Source of the DNA: Microthyrium microscopicum
Lineage: Eukaryota; Ascomycota; Dothideomycetes; Microthyriales; Microthyriaceae
NCBI GenBank assembly: GCA_010405405.1
Contig: MU004238.1
Span: 1,068,374 to 1,132,373 of the forward strand
Direction: 5' to 3'
DNA: 64,000 nt
Shown: one piece after another, positions 21,449 to 33,060 of the stretch
Layout of the letters: each line of letters begins with the position of its first letter
How positions within the stretch are numbered: the first letter of the stretch is position 1
Translations under genes and position numbers: made by a program
Notes under the pieces: model-generated
Database searches by the model: none
The model's input: the letters and a program-made list of their open reading frames with translations, nothing else
What the model was told of the DNA's origin: nothing

Positions 21449-23585
21449 CGGAGAAAGAAGATCGCGGATACTGCCCGGAGAGTGTCGGATTCGGAACAGA
21501 TATATAACCCCCTCGTAACTGGTTCAAAGTCGGTTTATCAGCTATCTCTAGCACTTCGTCATTTCTAAGCCTTGGATGATTCAAGTCATTGATATCCAAA
21601 TCAGGAAGCGGGTAATTCAAGTCTGTTGTTGGGCAATCATGTGTAGCTCGCTTCCAATTTCCCGCACCAACTCCCTCGTAAGCCAATCTTTGCAACTGGA
21701 AAACGTCATTGGTCTTCCATTCGAGGGACTTGTAACCATTATGGTTGAAATGTTCCGCGATGGTCGGTAGAACTGTGCCAACGATCATTATGAGTACGCC
21801 GATAGCAAGCGTGAGAATCAATCCTAGCACACTAAAGTTCATATACGAGTTGCTGCGGATCTTTTGCGTGGTGCATAACTTTTTCTGGTCTGTCGTGTTG
21901 AGCTTTTTGACAAATCGATTCACTGAGGGATCCCCTGGTCCTGTTGCTTGAAGTACGATGTTCTGTTGCATATCAGCCAATGCGACTTTGAACCAGTTTT
22001 CGACTTCTAGCTCCCACTGATTGTTGGCAAGAGCTGGCTGGAGCGACAGGAACTTGGCAGTCCGGCCTAAAAGAGAAGTGATTCCAAGATTTGTAACAAC
22101 GCCGCCGGGACTGGCTGCTTGTGACAGAGCTTGAAGTGTCCAGTTAAAATAAGCCTGATTTTCTGTGTCGAAAAGCCCATAGGCAGCCTCCTGTGCTGGA
22201 ACTGCACCGGTAAGAGGAGTGCAGGTAGCATTGGGTACGGCATTCGGGTTGCAGTACTGATACTTGGACACGCAGCCGAGAACGCGCATGAAATCATCAC
22301 GGTAGTAACGCTCTTGAGAGGGGCCCCCAGCCACGTTAACCACGTCAAATTTTTGATGGACTGAGTACCATGGATCATCGACTGGACTGGCAAATGATAT
22401 GTCGTTAAGAGACATGAAGTATAGCTGTACATCTCCAATCGCTGGTTGCAGCTCTGAAATTGGCTTGAAGGAACTGAAGCCATTGATGAATTTGCCATCG
22501 CTACCTGTGAATGAAGTTTTTACACTTTGACTATCAGATTACTATAATCTCAACTAAGTGAACGCAACTTACGTCAAAGAGTACTCAATATTTGCGTATC
22601 GCGTCGGGTCTGCAGATGGCCATTCGGCTGGGTATTGATAAGTTTTGTTTCCAATTACAGAGGCATTGCCATATTGTGATGCGTAGCCATAGAGAAAGTT
22701 CACATATGTGCGAGTAGAGTTGAGCGTCCCATTCAATGACTGAAGGGCTGTATAGTTCTCGTGTTGTATCGGTATACATTCCATAGTCGTACGAAAGCTG
22801 AATTGCTGTTCAGGCTTCGTGTTTATCCCCAGATCAGATTGGCTGTTTAGAAAGCCAGAATCCAAGGTGATCCCCGAGTTGTTGCGACATATGTCTCCTT
22901 GCCCTGGAAATGGACAAGACATGTTCCTGGTGATAGTATACGGTAATGATGGCTTTGGGAAGGTCGGACAAGCTTGTTGAAACGAGCCGTTATTGTCATA
23001 GCATTGTTGGGCATAAGTATACGATGACATGATCCGACGACTCTGAAAGGCCACTTGACTGGCATAATCTGAGGTAGGATTGGCGTTAGAAGTATTGACC
23101 ACAATCAGGCCACAACTGTCACCACGTAGAAGAACCTCGACGCCATTTGACATGGCAATCCGGGAAGAGAAGACGCCCGCCACGTGGAAGCCAGCATTGA
23201 GGATAAAGCTTGCGGCGAGAAATGGAAAGAAGTTGGTGAATATCCTCGATTGTTTATGTTTGCGCCATCCTAATGAAAGATCCCAAAACTTCCAGAACCC
23301 AGACACAGGACTTCCCGCATTGCACAAGGCGACCTGACGCTGGTGATAGATGACATTTTGACCAGTATGCCGGCTTAGCAATTGGTGAGACGCGAACCGA
23401 AAGATATCCCAAATGTAGGAGCCGGTTAAGGAAACGAATATGGCGATGAAGGCTATGAATAGATTGCCGTGTCCTGTTGTGAGTGTGAGGGAGTACTTCT
23501 GAGCTCCTGAGTGGGAGTAGTCGGTCCAGAATCCAAGATGGACGTCATCACCGCTGACATTGAGTGGAGCGTCCGAGAAGCTCAT
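21441..23585 (-). CDS. Fungal multi-pass membrane protein, unknown function
   Basis: Two exons (23,585-22,573 and 22,500-21,441) encode about 690 aa. The 72-nt intron uses GTAAGT and the second of two nearby AG sites; the first would create a stop at once. Membrane segments appear near residues 40-63 (FIAFIAIFVSLTGSYIW), around 115-140 (FFPFLAASFILNAGF) and near 540-560 (GLILTLAIGVLIMIVGTVLP). Between them lies a long outer region rich in Cys and in N-glycosylation sequons (NNSG, NMS, NYT, NGT, NAS). The C-terminal tail is cytosolic-looking. This layout matches a large fungal family of uncharacterised plasma-membrane proteins. It is divergent from the Gta3-like gene with 320 bp between starts. 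Confidence 0.8.
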
Positions 23586-23905
23586 TGTTCATAGTCGAGA
23601 TTTTCAAGTAACTCTCACGAAGCGGAAGAAGGGACACCAACCTTTCAAGTCTTGTTTGTGATCAACGTCAGCCCACAAGCCCAACAGGCTCCGCCCAGTT
23701 TCCACCTTTGATTTATGAACATTAGGTACATACATAATGCCTGTGCGTTGCTGTACAAAAGTCCAACTTTCACTGATCATGTCCCAATTGAAGCGATACA
23801 TCTGTGCGCTAAGCCTCATTGGGATGGCTCCCTGCGTCCCTGCGCTTGTTGGAGGCTCTCGCGGCTCTGTACTTCTGCTCTTCACTCAGCAACACCATTG
23901 GCGTA
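23586..23905. other. Divergent promoter
   Basis: This 320-bp region lies between the membrane-protein gene and the Gta3-like gene. A 93-codon minus-strand frame across it is unsupported. No motif stands out. Confidence 0.5.
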
Positions 23906-24526
23906 ATGCGTTCCAAGCTCGCTCAGACTCTGTCCTCAATTCCTACGCGATCAATTCGTCTGCCTCAAAGTACCTTAAGATGCTCCTCAACCAAGGTTAC
24001 AGGTCAAAAGCCCACTCCAAAGCCCCAGCAAGGTGATGCCGACCTCAATATCAAAGAATTTCTATCCCAACCCACATGGTCGGTCCAATCTCTCGTACCG
24101 CCGGCCAATGATTCCGCGAATGAGCGCCCAGTTAGTGCGGAAAAGCTTCGTCACCTCCTACGACTATCCGCCCTACCTGAACCCAAAGACGAGAAGGAAG
24201 AAGCACGATTGATGCAAGACCTGGCCTCACAACTACACTTTGTGAAAGAAATTCAAAAAGTGGACACAAAAGGAGTTGAGCCTTTACGGGCGATTCGAGA
24301 TGAGACGCTGCAAGCTGAACAAGAAGCCGAGCTGACGGTAGAGAAGCTACAAGAGGCTTTCGACAACGAAGAAGTACTGGGCAAATATCATAAACGGATC
24401 CGAAGGAGAAAGGATATACCTGTAGTCGATGAGGACACTCCGCCAGACTGGAAGCCTTTGGACCATGCAAAAAGAAGGCAGGGCGATTTCTTTGTGGTTT
24501 CTCGGAGCAAAGAACCAACACCATGA
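23906..24526 (+). CDS. Mitochondrial glutamyl-tRNA(Gln) amidotransferase subunit, GatC/Gta3-like
   Basis: An intronless gene starting at ATG 23,906 encodes 206 aa. The first 30-35 residues (MRSKLAQTLSSIPTRSIRL...) form a basic, Ser-rich mitochondrial presequence. The centre (about 90-160) has the GatC fold pattern: LRHLLRLSALPEP, then RLMQDLASQLHFVKEIQKVDT, GVEPL and a following RDE. GatC holds GatA and GatB together in the enzyme that converts Glu-tRNA(Gln) to Gln-tRNA(Gln) in mitochondria; filamentous fungi carry this version as Gta3. The C-terminus ends DFFVVSRSKEPTP. An earlier in-frame segment exists but lacks an ATG. It converges on the SGNH hydrolase gene. Confidence 0.8.
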   Translation: MRSKLAQTLSSIPTRSIRLPQSTLRCSSTKVTGQKPTPKPQQGDADLNIKEFLSQPTWSVQSLVPPANDSANERPVSAEKLRHLLRLSALPEPKDEKEEARLMQDLASQLHFVKEIQKVDTKGVEPLRAIRDETLQAEQEAELTVEKLQEAFDNEEVLGKYHKRIRRRKDIPVVDEDTPPDWKPLDHAKRRQGDFFVVSRSKEPTP

Positions 24527-24648
24527 GATGCTCAATTTCACACTTCAAAGCTTTTGACCAGATCGACATGCTCTTTATTTGCATTATGAACTAGGCATAT
24601 ACACTTCAATCGTCCAGGTAACCGATCATTTATAAAGTCCTCACAGAT

Positions 24649-25426
24649 CTACTGTGGGTCCTTGATCCAACCTTTCTCAGCGGCAGCCTCAATCGCTCCA
24701 AACCAAGCAGTGGCCATCTTTGCATATCCAGCATCATTAGGATGAACGCCATCAGCAAGCTCGTTCTTCGCAACAGCTGCCAAGCTAGCGACAGCCACAT
24801 GCTTTCCAGCCTTGGCGCGATCCGCAACAATACCAGGAATCATCTTATTGAACTCATCAACCTTGCCCTGCGCCATGTTCAATGGAGTCAAAGTAGCGAC
24901 CAAGATGGTAGATTCAGGAAGCGCAGCAACCAATTTATCGATCAAAGCACCCAAGTTCTTGCCAGCACTCTGGACATCTCCGCGGGGCATATCATTGGTG
25001 CCGGCCATGAGGAGAACAACATTGGGCTTCTTGGACAGCGAGTTGTCGGCCTTCTTGGAGATTTGAGTGATTGTGTAGCCGGACCAGCCTTCGTGGCTGT
25101 TCTGAGCAAAGTTGCCAGACTTTGTGGAGCCGACCATTGTCACTGATGCGCCGGCATCAGTGAGCTTCTTGTAGAGACCTGCTCGATAGCTGTTTTGTCC
25201 AGTGCTGCCAATGCCAAACGTGATGCTGTCGCCGAGGGGTAGGATTCGGAGCTTTAGGCCTGCTGGGAGAACCTCAAGCTTATCGGTGTCGCGAGCGTGG
25301 ACATTGCTGGGCAGTGCTACAGCTGCGGTGACTGCGAATACGATTAGCAAGGTTCAATTGCTTGTGCCATACTGGGAACATACGGTAGGAGAATAACAAG
25401 GAGACGAAAAAGAAAAGGCTGAACAT
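24649..25426 (-). CDS. Secreted SGNH/GDSL hydrolase
   Basis: Two exons (25,426-25,384 and 25,331-24,649) encode 241 aa. Splicing a 52-nt intron (GTATGT donor, TTGCTAAT branch, CGCAG acceptor) completes a textbook signal peptide, MFSLFFFVSLLFSY joined to LTAAVALPS. The mature enzyme has the SGNH blocks: block I GDSITFG with the nucleophile Ser, a Gly in block II (GWSGYT), GTND in block III and DGVHPND with the catalytic Asp/His in block V. The family includes acetyl-xylan and carbohydrate esterases (CE3-like) and lipases; this compact form is closest in layout to CE3-type esterases. The exact substrate is not visible. Confidence 0.9.
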
Positions 25427-26521
25427 CTTGACGATTAGTGAGAGGGACGTTACAGTTGCTACAGACGTATGGAACCAAGCTACCAAAGTCAAGCTATATA
25501 TTGTCGGGCCTTTACACCGTGCTTGATATGATAATTCCAATCATACCAGGCCGAACACGACAGCCGCGTGTAACTGAATTTTTCCAGCAACCAGGCCTTG
25601 TTCTTATCACAATATAAACCGGGAAATTATAGTTTCACTGATATGGTATTTTAGCTATAATATACATAGCAAAGAAGGGCACAGATCCAAGAATGATCCA
25701 AATTTTTCGGGACCATTTGATATCCGGGTAACATCGCCGTCAAGATTAAGTGAGTTTCACATACTTCAGCTTTGCCCATTTTTTGAAGAGAGTCGATGCC
25801 TGTGAGCGAACACTTCGTGACTTGTTGTATCTTGTAGTAAACCATAGCTGTATGAAAGTATTTGTTCTTCAGAATAGAAATCGCGAAAGACAGTGACACT
25901 GCTCGGCGATCGATTAATACTTGGGGCACATTCTCACATGGGGTTTCTTTATTCCGGGTGACCTGGTAACAAATACCAACTGTACATAGTGGGAGGCACA
26001 GTAACCCAAGGTGACCTGTATACTCCGGAAATTTGATATTTCTCAATCAGGTTGATAAGGAAGCCTATATCTCTTTGGCTTCTGTGCTCATTGTGATTTG
26101 ACTTAGATAAAAGTTGTATTCGTACAATCTCTACGAAATATCTTCTTACGTATATACTTCTTATACCTATGTGCTTGCTTAACTCTATTCTGATAAAAGC
26201 TGGAATCCACCTGTTTACCCACACATAGAGTCTTTGACGCTTCAGACAAAATCAAGTTCCAAAGGTCCAGTAATTGCACTGATCAGAAGTAGTGTTGTTA
26301 TACCTTATAGTACTACTCTAGGTTTAATCATATAATTCGAATGCTCTTGACTACAACACATCCAATACTTTGGAACAGAAACAATTGTAACGCCTTGTAA
26401 TCACATAGAGATGTATTACCTTTTTTGAGTGATTGAATACACCACTACTATACCATATTCCAAACTTGATCTTATTCATCATATTTCCCATCAACAGTAC
26501 TACCTAGCTACTAACACCATA
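25427..26521. other. Intergenic, moderately AT-rich
   Basis: About 1.1 kb between two minus-strand genes. The stretch 25,600-26,450 is AT-rich with scattered TATA-like runs and no coding pattern; the short frames here look random. No tRNA or repeat recognised. Confidence 0.5.
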
Positions 26522-27277
26522 CTACAAAGCTTTAAGTCTATCTATCAAAACATTACCCGCCCATATAAAGCACTTGGTCATATTCTCCCTAACCTCCACC
26601 GGCGCACTAAAAATACCCAACTCCCGACACTTCTCCTCATCGACTCCCCGATCAATATCTCCCCCTTTATACAGAAACTTGTGATCCTTCACATAATTCG
26701 GCCACACCACAGCATCCACATACCCTTCCGGATCCTCCCAAAAGCCATCCAGCGTCACATACCCCTTCCTAGCCTCCCTCCTCCTCTTAATCACCATATA
26801 CTCCGCCGTCAACAACAGCCTCACATCAAACTTGTCCCTAACCCCCCTCATCCCCTCCGCAAATAGCAGAAACCCATCAACAATCGCAATCCGTACCCCA
26901 TCCTTCACCGCCCCTTTCAACCTCTTTTTCACATCCGCAATAGCAGCCTCGTCAATGTCAACTGTCCCCAGTTCATTCTGATCTTCTTGGCTGTCAAAGC
27001 CACTCTTGAGCGAGCCGGTGGTGCGTATATGCGCCAACATATCTTCCAGCGCGCGCACATTGATACTCTCGAGACAGTCCCAGTCTGCTAGCTCGCGACC
27101 ATCTGCTGTGCGGACCAGGGGGATTTGGCTGTCGGGCAGGTAAAAGTCGTCCTCGTGCAGGATGAATGCGTGCGGTGTGAGAGCATCGCGGAGGAGGCGC
27201 GCGAGTGTGGTTTTGCCGCTGCAGGATGGGCCGGAGATGGCGACGAGGATTGTGGTGGTGGGTTTGGGTGGGCTCAT
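26522..27277 (-). CDS. NRK1: Nicotinamide riboside kinase
   Basis: The intronless gene encodes 251 aa from the ATG at 27,277. Upstream sequence is open but Pro/His-rich and leader-like, so the start next to the P-loop is preferred. The kinase has a Walker A motif GPSCSGKTT near residue 16, a substrate-binding HEDDFYLPDSQIP segment, a DWDCLESI segment and IVDGFLLF, all in the order of the Nrk1 family (uridine kinase-like fold). It phosphorylates nicotinamide riboside to NMN in NAD+ salvage. The C-terminal EYMVIKRRREARKGYVT region is a lid-type segment typical of the family. Cytosolic, with no targeting signal. Confidence 0.88.
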   Translation of the reverse strand: MSPPKPTTTILVAISGPSCSGKTTLARLLRDALTPHAFILHEDDFYLPDSQIPLVRTADGRELADWDCLESINVRALEDMLAHIRTTGSLKSGFDSQEDQNELGTVDIDEAAIADVKKRLKGAVKDGVRIAIVDGFLLFAEGMRGVRDKFDVRLLLTAEYMVIKRRREARKGYVTLDGFWEDPEGYVDAVVWPNYVKDHKFLYKGGDIDRGVDEEKCRELGIFSAPVEVRENMTKCFIWAGNVLIDRLKAL

Positions 27278-27917
27278 GGCGGAGATGGTGTTGTGCCGAT
27301 GGGCCGTTGGAACGTTGGGATGAGGGCTTGGTGGTAGTTGGTGGTATGGAGATGGTGGATGCGGGATGGGTTTCAGCCTTGTGGGTGTATGATGTGATGG
27401 GAAGGGCACGATGTGAGTTTGTGGATCAATTGGTTCAAGGTAAGAGAAATGGGATAGATAGTAGAGATTGAGATTTTTTGTTGGTTTGTTGATATTATGA
27501 CTGGAGTTGCTTCGTCCGATATGGGACACTAAGATTTAGACCTTGCACTTGATATTGAAATGCTTCGAGATTGGGCAAAATTAACTGTTACTCGAGTACC
27601 CTGAGGGCTCTCATAGTGGCGAGTATACCTAAGTCAGGATTGAATTACTAAAACAGTAAACATCTTCTTTTTGTTTATCGTCTCACGATACGTCAAAAAC
27701 AAATCTAGCCTTGCTCATTGTACGTGTCAGAGGCAAGTTACACAGTTACGCAGCCAGGCAGCCCACAAATCCAACATCCATTTATGACATCACATTGGTC
27801 AAGAGCTCTTGACAACCGTCAAAACATCATAAATTATATTTTAAAACTAAACAATACTGCTGTAGGGGTATCAAACAAAGTCAAAGTAAATATCCACCAA
27901 CTCCTCTAGCCCCAAAT
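27278..27917. other. Intergenic
   Basis: Upstream region of the NRK1 gene, including a GT-rich leader on the + strand (CA/CCA-rich on the coding strand), and the 3' flank of the rhodopsin-like gene. No further gene seen. Confidence 0.5.
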
Positions 27918-29319
27918 CTACACCGGTTCCGCCTCTCTTGCAGCTTCCGACTCCTCCTCCTTCTCGTGAACATCATGTAAGTGGTTAGGTTCGTTTTCAT
28001 CATGAAGCATTTGCAGAAAATCGTGATATGTAGGAGACAAACTCGCCTGCATCGAGCTCTGCGCCTCCTCGTCTCGCAGCCTGCGTGCGCGCTGCGATTT
28101 CGGACTAGCATCTGTATGGGCGATACTGACATTGTCAGACTTTGTTTCGCCCTCCACGGGCTCTATCCCCTCGTTGCCAAAGTCCCAAGGATCAATGCCT
28201 AGGGCGTCGGCATCTTCGCGCCCGTAGACGCCTTGTTGGCGCCAATTTTTGGCTTTCGAGACGTCTACGGAGAGGCTCGGGTGGCGGGTGCGTGTGGGTG
28301 AGTTGAGGTCGGAGGAGGTATGGGAGTGCGAATGGCTGTTGGTTTTGCGCGTGCCGTTGCCTGGTGCGATTTTGGGAGCGGTGCGGCCGCGGGCGCTGCG
28401 TTGGGAGTGGTATTTTATGGTGGAGACGGTGTCGTCGTTGTGGAATGCGCCGAGTTTGAACATGCGGCGGAGGAGGGTCCAGGTGAATGGTATGTTGGCG
28501 ACGATGAGAGCGGTGCTACTCTCTCGGACGTACCAGAATGTCCATTGGGAGCCAAAGGGGTGTGTGAAGGAGTAGTATTTGTTCAGTACGGCACTAAGGA
28601 TGCTGAAGATTCCTAGTCCAAAGACACCGCCTAGGATTAATTTTCGATTCCATGCGAGATTGTTGCCGACGAAGAGTGAGAAGGCGATGCAGAGCATGAT
28701 AACATCGCTGCTTATATTAAAAACTGCGTTCGTGATGAGGTGGTTGGTCGCAGCATCGCATTGTTTTGAGGGAGTTGGTAGTGCCCAGTAGTTGTGAAAA
28801 GGTCGACACCATACTCCAAAGTATAATATCTCCATGACGATAAATCCAACTAGAACGTAAACGCCTAAAGCTATGACAAACTTGTTAAGCCTCAAGCTTT
28901 TCCTGTTACATGTCAGTGATATTGTCCACCAAAAGAGCTTACGAACGTTTGGATTAGACATACGTTAAACGGTAGTAGAGGATAACCAGGCATGACTTTA
29001 CAAGCCAGACAGTGAGGCATTGTAATTGTTCAACGACTACTGTCAACTTGCTACCGTATATCCGGGAGGCCCGTTCAGCAGCAGAAAATGTGTTGACATT
29101 TTCGCCAGGCGCTATGAGGTTTGAGCTGTAATGTGACTCCTTGTTGATTGCTGCGATGAAGGCGGTATGAGATGCCAGTGCTACGATGATCATCCAGTCA
29201 TCGATTTGAAGTCGAAGGATCGATTTGACATGAAGTGTCCTGGAAATTATTCGAAAGATGACGACTAAAGTGCAGATAGAATACCAGATCCAGGACTCAA
29301 CTACCAAAGGCAGTCCCAT
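27918..29319 (-). CDS. Rhodopsin-like seven-transmembrane fungal protein
   Basis: Two exons (29,319-28,964 and 28,902-27,918) joined over a 61-nt intron (GTATGT donor, AACAG acceptor) encode 446 aa. The protein has about seven hydrophobic segments, starting with SWIWYSICTLVVIFRIISR and including FVIALGVYVLVGFIVMEIL and LILGGVFGLGIFSILSAVL. It carries signatures of the fungal rhodopsin-domain/SAT4 family: R-ISR after helix 1, a QIDDWMII segment, and CD-ATN in an outer loop. A long, Ser/Arg-rich cytosolic tail of about 150 residues follows. Members of this family include PTH11-like receptors, but no CFEM domain is present. Ligand and role are unknown. Confidence 0.82.
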
Positions 29320-30861
29320 AATCACCTACAAAAGGTATAGTAGTTGGAACGGCCCTGATTGGTCAAGGATAAGAGATGTCGTGAACTCTGTTAAGGGATG
29401 TAGTCATGGTGGGTGGTTATTTTGCATGATTGTGCTCCCCGTCCAGGAACCAGAGCACGTACACAGTAGAAGAGATAGAGTAGTGGATCGAGATTTGTAG
29501 AGTGAAGCAAACCTAGGCGTAGAATTGGCACGAAGAGCGGTATTTACGAATTTCCGCGTAGGATCTGCCGCCTGCGTAATGACGAGTCCACGCCGGTATC
29601 TCCACCCACACCGCTGGAAAAGAAACGATCTGATATCGGTGGGAATTTGGGCTGGCCTATAGAGCGGGAAAGGCGTCGATTAAGTGCGCCATTAACCTTT
29701 GGCTTTCGGAAAAGTCGAGAAGTATCGCGAAGGGCTTTAAAAGGCAACAACAAATGAGGTTTGAAGTCTTCACCGACGCTGAGGGTAAGAGCGATACTAC
29801 GTAAAAGACCAGACCGTCCAGATATCAAGGCAATTTTACACTTGGAGGCCCAGCCGCTCGGCAGTACTCATGCACCTTACTGCCAGGCAGCCTATCTTTC
29901 CCTCAGCGTCCGGTAGTCCGCATAATGACCCCGGTCGCCTGACATGACGGCGGACATTGAGCAATGAGAAGGCGAGATTGGTATTAGAGTTTGTTGGTGA
30001 AGAAACAAAGGGGACGTCACTCCAGTGTAACTTCTGCATGTTCTAACTTCTTGGAGCCTTTTGGACATCTCGAGTCTGGACGCAAAGACACTCGGGTGTT
30101 CAAGTTCCAAACGCGGCAAGATCAGCGTCAAATTATGTTGGTGGTTATGAACGAAACTCTGCTCTGTTAAAGCTAGGCACATTATTGCAGGCTGTTCAAT
30201 TGTGCTGGACTTGAAAATACCCATCCCAGGTAGTAGGTACGAGTCAAAAGAACCCTTGTCGATGTTCAAGATAAAGAGCAAAATGGACCAAAGGGAGGCG
30301 GGAAAATGAACAGCCAAGTCAGAGGCTGATGATGATTGAATACACCCCACTGCACGCTTACCCAAAACAGCTGGGCCCTGTGGGGGTCCCCGGGTGGTTG
30401 GGGGTTTTTCTCCAGGTTTGGTGTTTTTGACTTTCGCAGCACTTGATTCGTGTGCTGACACAGCATGACCTAAAATGTTCCGATGCACGCCTACTTCATC
30501 TCCTATCTTTTTGTTTACATTCTCACTGTTGGGGTTTGATGAATGCATAGCACCCGATATTCACCATTAAGACCATATTTGAGAAGCAGTTTGACTTATT
30601 ACTTTATCTAAGGTGCATAGCCTTGATGACACTTTTATCGCGGCCAACAAGTACTACTTATACAAAGTTCAATAATGAGTCTCTGCTGGTCAATCTGCGT
30701 GCTGTTCATCGAGCACTACACTAACATCCTGACCTTCCAGAATTGCTGGAGAGCGTCATGCTGCCCACGATTGAAAAGACCCCCAGCGCCTTGCAATGCA
30801 ACAATGAACGGAAATGATATGCAAACATTCGGGCTCATCCTTGGACCAGAAATGAAGGATC
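29320..30861. other. Intergenic, 1.5 kb
   Basis: Region between the starts of the rhodopsin-like gene and the end of EAF3. It holds minus-strand frames (for example 29,892-30,548) that show no recognisable domain and include a low-complexity G/C patch near 30,380-30,420. I do not support a gene here, though a short lineage-specific one cannot be excluded. Confidence 0.4.
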
Positions 30862-32684
30862 TCATGTAGCTTCTTCAGCCTTCAGCTCAGTCTTAGCCTT
30901 CGCAGCCAAGGCAGCCTTAACAGCCTTAGCAGCCTCGCTTTCACGCTTTGCCGACTCCTTCTGAAATTCTCTGTCGATCTGATCTGGAGTGAGGTGTTTC
31001 AATTCAAACCGAAACTAAGTTTTCCATAGTCAGTAATGGGTAGAACAATGGACGTCGTGGCTCCTAATAATAATGGGTTGTGTGCTTCCAGAGGCTGGTC
31101 TCCTTAGTTGCTTACTCGCTCACGGTATTCGGAATCCTGGTCCTCGTAAGGTTCCGTGAAGTACTTGTTGATGTTTTGCTGTTTTCCGAGCCAGTTGGTC
31201 AAGCTGTTGATTTCTTCCCTTAATCGGGAAGCTGACTGGTGGTCCATGTTTGTCTGAGCAATGAGTTCAGGGAGACTCGCTATACTTGGTTAAAGCTGTG
31301 ATCAATGGAAGCTTTCAAGAGCACGACTTACAGAAGAGGCGCAACAGGTGCTCGCCTCCGTAGATGTCTCCAATGTCACGGCCTTCTAGCTCGTCACCAG
31401 GGGCGTTGATGCGATTGAGAATATCCAGGTATTGTCCTCGCTCGTACCGATAGAGTAGAACTCGACCTAGGGCTTTGTTGAAGTACACTTTCATGCCATG
31501 TATCGACTCCTCCAGAATATCTGCTGAAGTTCCGAGCTGTTGCCGCTTGGCAAGCTCCTGCTGATAGTAGTCTTCTAGGATCTTGTTGGCTGAGGTGTTT
31601 TTGGCCGGCACACGGACTAGCTGAAGGTTTTTGGTGACGTTTTCCCAGTCATCAACCAGTATGCTCTTTAGGGAGTCCGGTAGAATGATGCGGATAGCCG
31701 GACGGCTGGTGTAGGCTTCTTCCTAAAGCTATTGGTCAGCGCCTGAGTCAGAAAAAAGCGAATCGTATGTCAATTCTATGTGAACGCGTATGATAGTGAG
31801 GTGATATACGTTTTCCATCTCCCGGCGAAGAGCGCGGCGTTGCGACTGAGCAGACTGCGACGAGGTTAATTCATGGAGAAAGTTCTGGGTTTGGCGAGGC
31901 TTTGCATACTGGTACGTGGCTTGGTGGATGTTGATTGCTATTTGAGCGGTTTGTCTGTGTCCTATTCGACTGCGTCGCTCTTAAACCGTTGAGTTTGACG
32001 CGAGGAGTTGTCTTGATTCGTGCCATGTTGATTGTGGTCTCGGGTTTTGAAGACCTTTTGCTATGGGAGGGAAATTCGATGGATAATACGTGTCAAATAT
32101 TGGGAGGGGTGGATGGATGCAGTGCAGAGGGGGATGAATTAGTGAGGTAGACGAACCTTTTCTGTGTCGAGGTCGCGGCCACGCTTTTTACCCGCAACAG
32201 CACCTCGCTCTTCACTGTCTGCAACAGAGGGTTCTCCCTTTTTCTTCTGAGCACCCAGTTTTGAGCCTCCCTTTTGCGCTTGACGAAGATCCAACATTTC
32301 CTTTGCTAATGCCTTTGCTAATTCTTGGTTGTCTTCATTCTTTTTTCTGAGCCGATCCTGAGGAACCCATTGATCCCAACTATACGATGATCAGCGAAAT
32401 TCGAAGCAAAACCTCCAATGCGCCCATTGAAATACTAATAATCGACGCATAAAGTATTTCCATGGCTTGCTATTCTGGTACAGCAATATCGCTTGCTTGG
32501 AAGGTCCCTAGGACACTACTTACGTTCGTTTCCAACCCCGATAATGAACAAAGTACTGGTACGCGTTTTTCTTGTCCTCTGCTGATTCGTCGGGTTTGAG
32601 GTTCAGCACCTTAGCTTCGTAGAGAAGCTCTTGGTGAAAGCACAAGACATCCTCATCTTTGGTGAAAGCCGAGTTTGGAGCCAT
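30862..32684 (-). CDS. EAF3: Chromatin reader EAF3/MRG15
   Basis: Exons 32,684-32,524, 32,379-32,157, 31,722-31,332, 31,279-31,116 and 31,014-30,862 encode about 363 aa. The N-terminal chromodomain (LLYEAKVL, YFVHYRGWKRT joined to WDQWVPQDRL) reads methylated H3K36. A basic linker (KKRGRDLDTEK) leads to the MRG domain (EEAYTSRPAIRIILPDSLKS, DDWENVTKNLQLV, and FNKALGRVLLYRYERGQY). EAF3 works in the NuA4 acetyltransferase and the Rpd3S deacetylase. The intron between exons 2 and 3 is 434 nt, long for this genome, and contains a possible 99-nt cassette exon. The Ala/Lys-rich C-terminal tail after the last intron is unusual; if that intron is retained the protein ends ERVSN. It shares a promoter with the Cnl2-like gene. 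Confidence 0.88.
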
Positions 32685-33060
32685 GGTACCAGCCTGTAGC
32701 AATGGTCAAGAATGATGTCTGGTGATGGTTGCAATGTTAATCGAGGTGCACGAAGGATTGCTGATGACTGCCGGAGGTGATTGTATCAGGAGCGTGTTGC
32801 AATATCAATATGCAGCGGTGTGGTGATGCAGCAACAATGAGCTGGGATGGTGTCGTTGGGAAAGGACGTTTAGGTCGCTGTCTCCACATTTTATTGGTGG
32901 GAGCGCTCGGCGCGTCAGTTTTACGCGTCGTGCTTCCATTATCCATGCAGTCAACTATCACTGCGCCAACTTCATTGCTTCCTTAAACTCGATATATTCG
33001 ATACTTATGGTTCCTGTGGTTCTTTGGACTGGCATTCTCTAGTTCCGATATGCCATCATC
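32685..33060. other. Divergent promoter EAF3 / Cnl2-like
   Basis: The 376-bp region between two outward-reading genes. It is mixed in composition, with a short CATCATCATG run at the Cnl2-like start. No TATA box is evident. Confidence 0.55.

Noticed and set aside
25619-25632. 14-base word CCGGGAAATTATAG also present near 62,637
   Set aside because: A shared 14-mer is expected by chance in 64 kb and the flanks differ.
29892-30548. 218-codon minus-strand frame
   Set aside because: No recognisable domain, includes a low-complexity G/C patch and overlaps other open frames; coding not supported.
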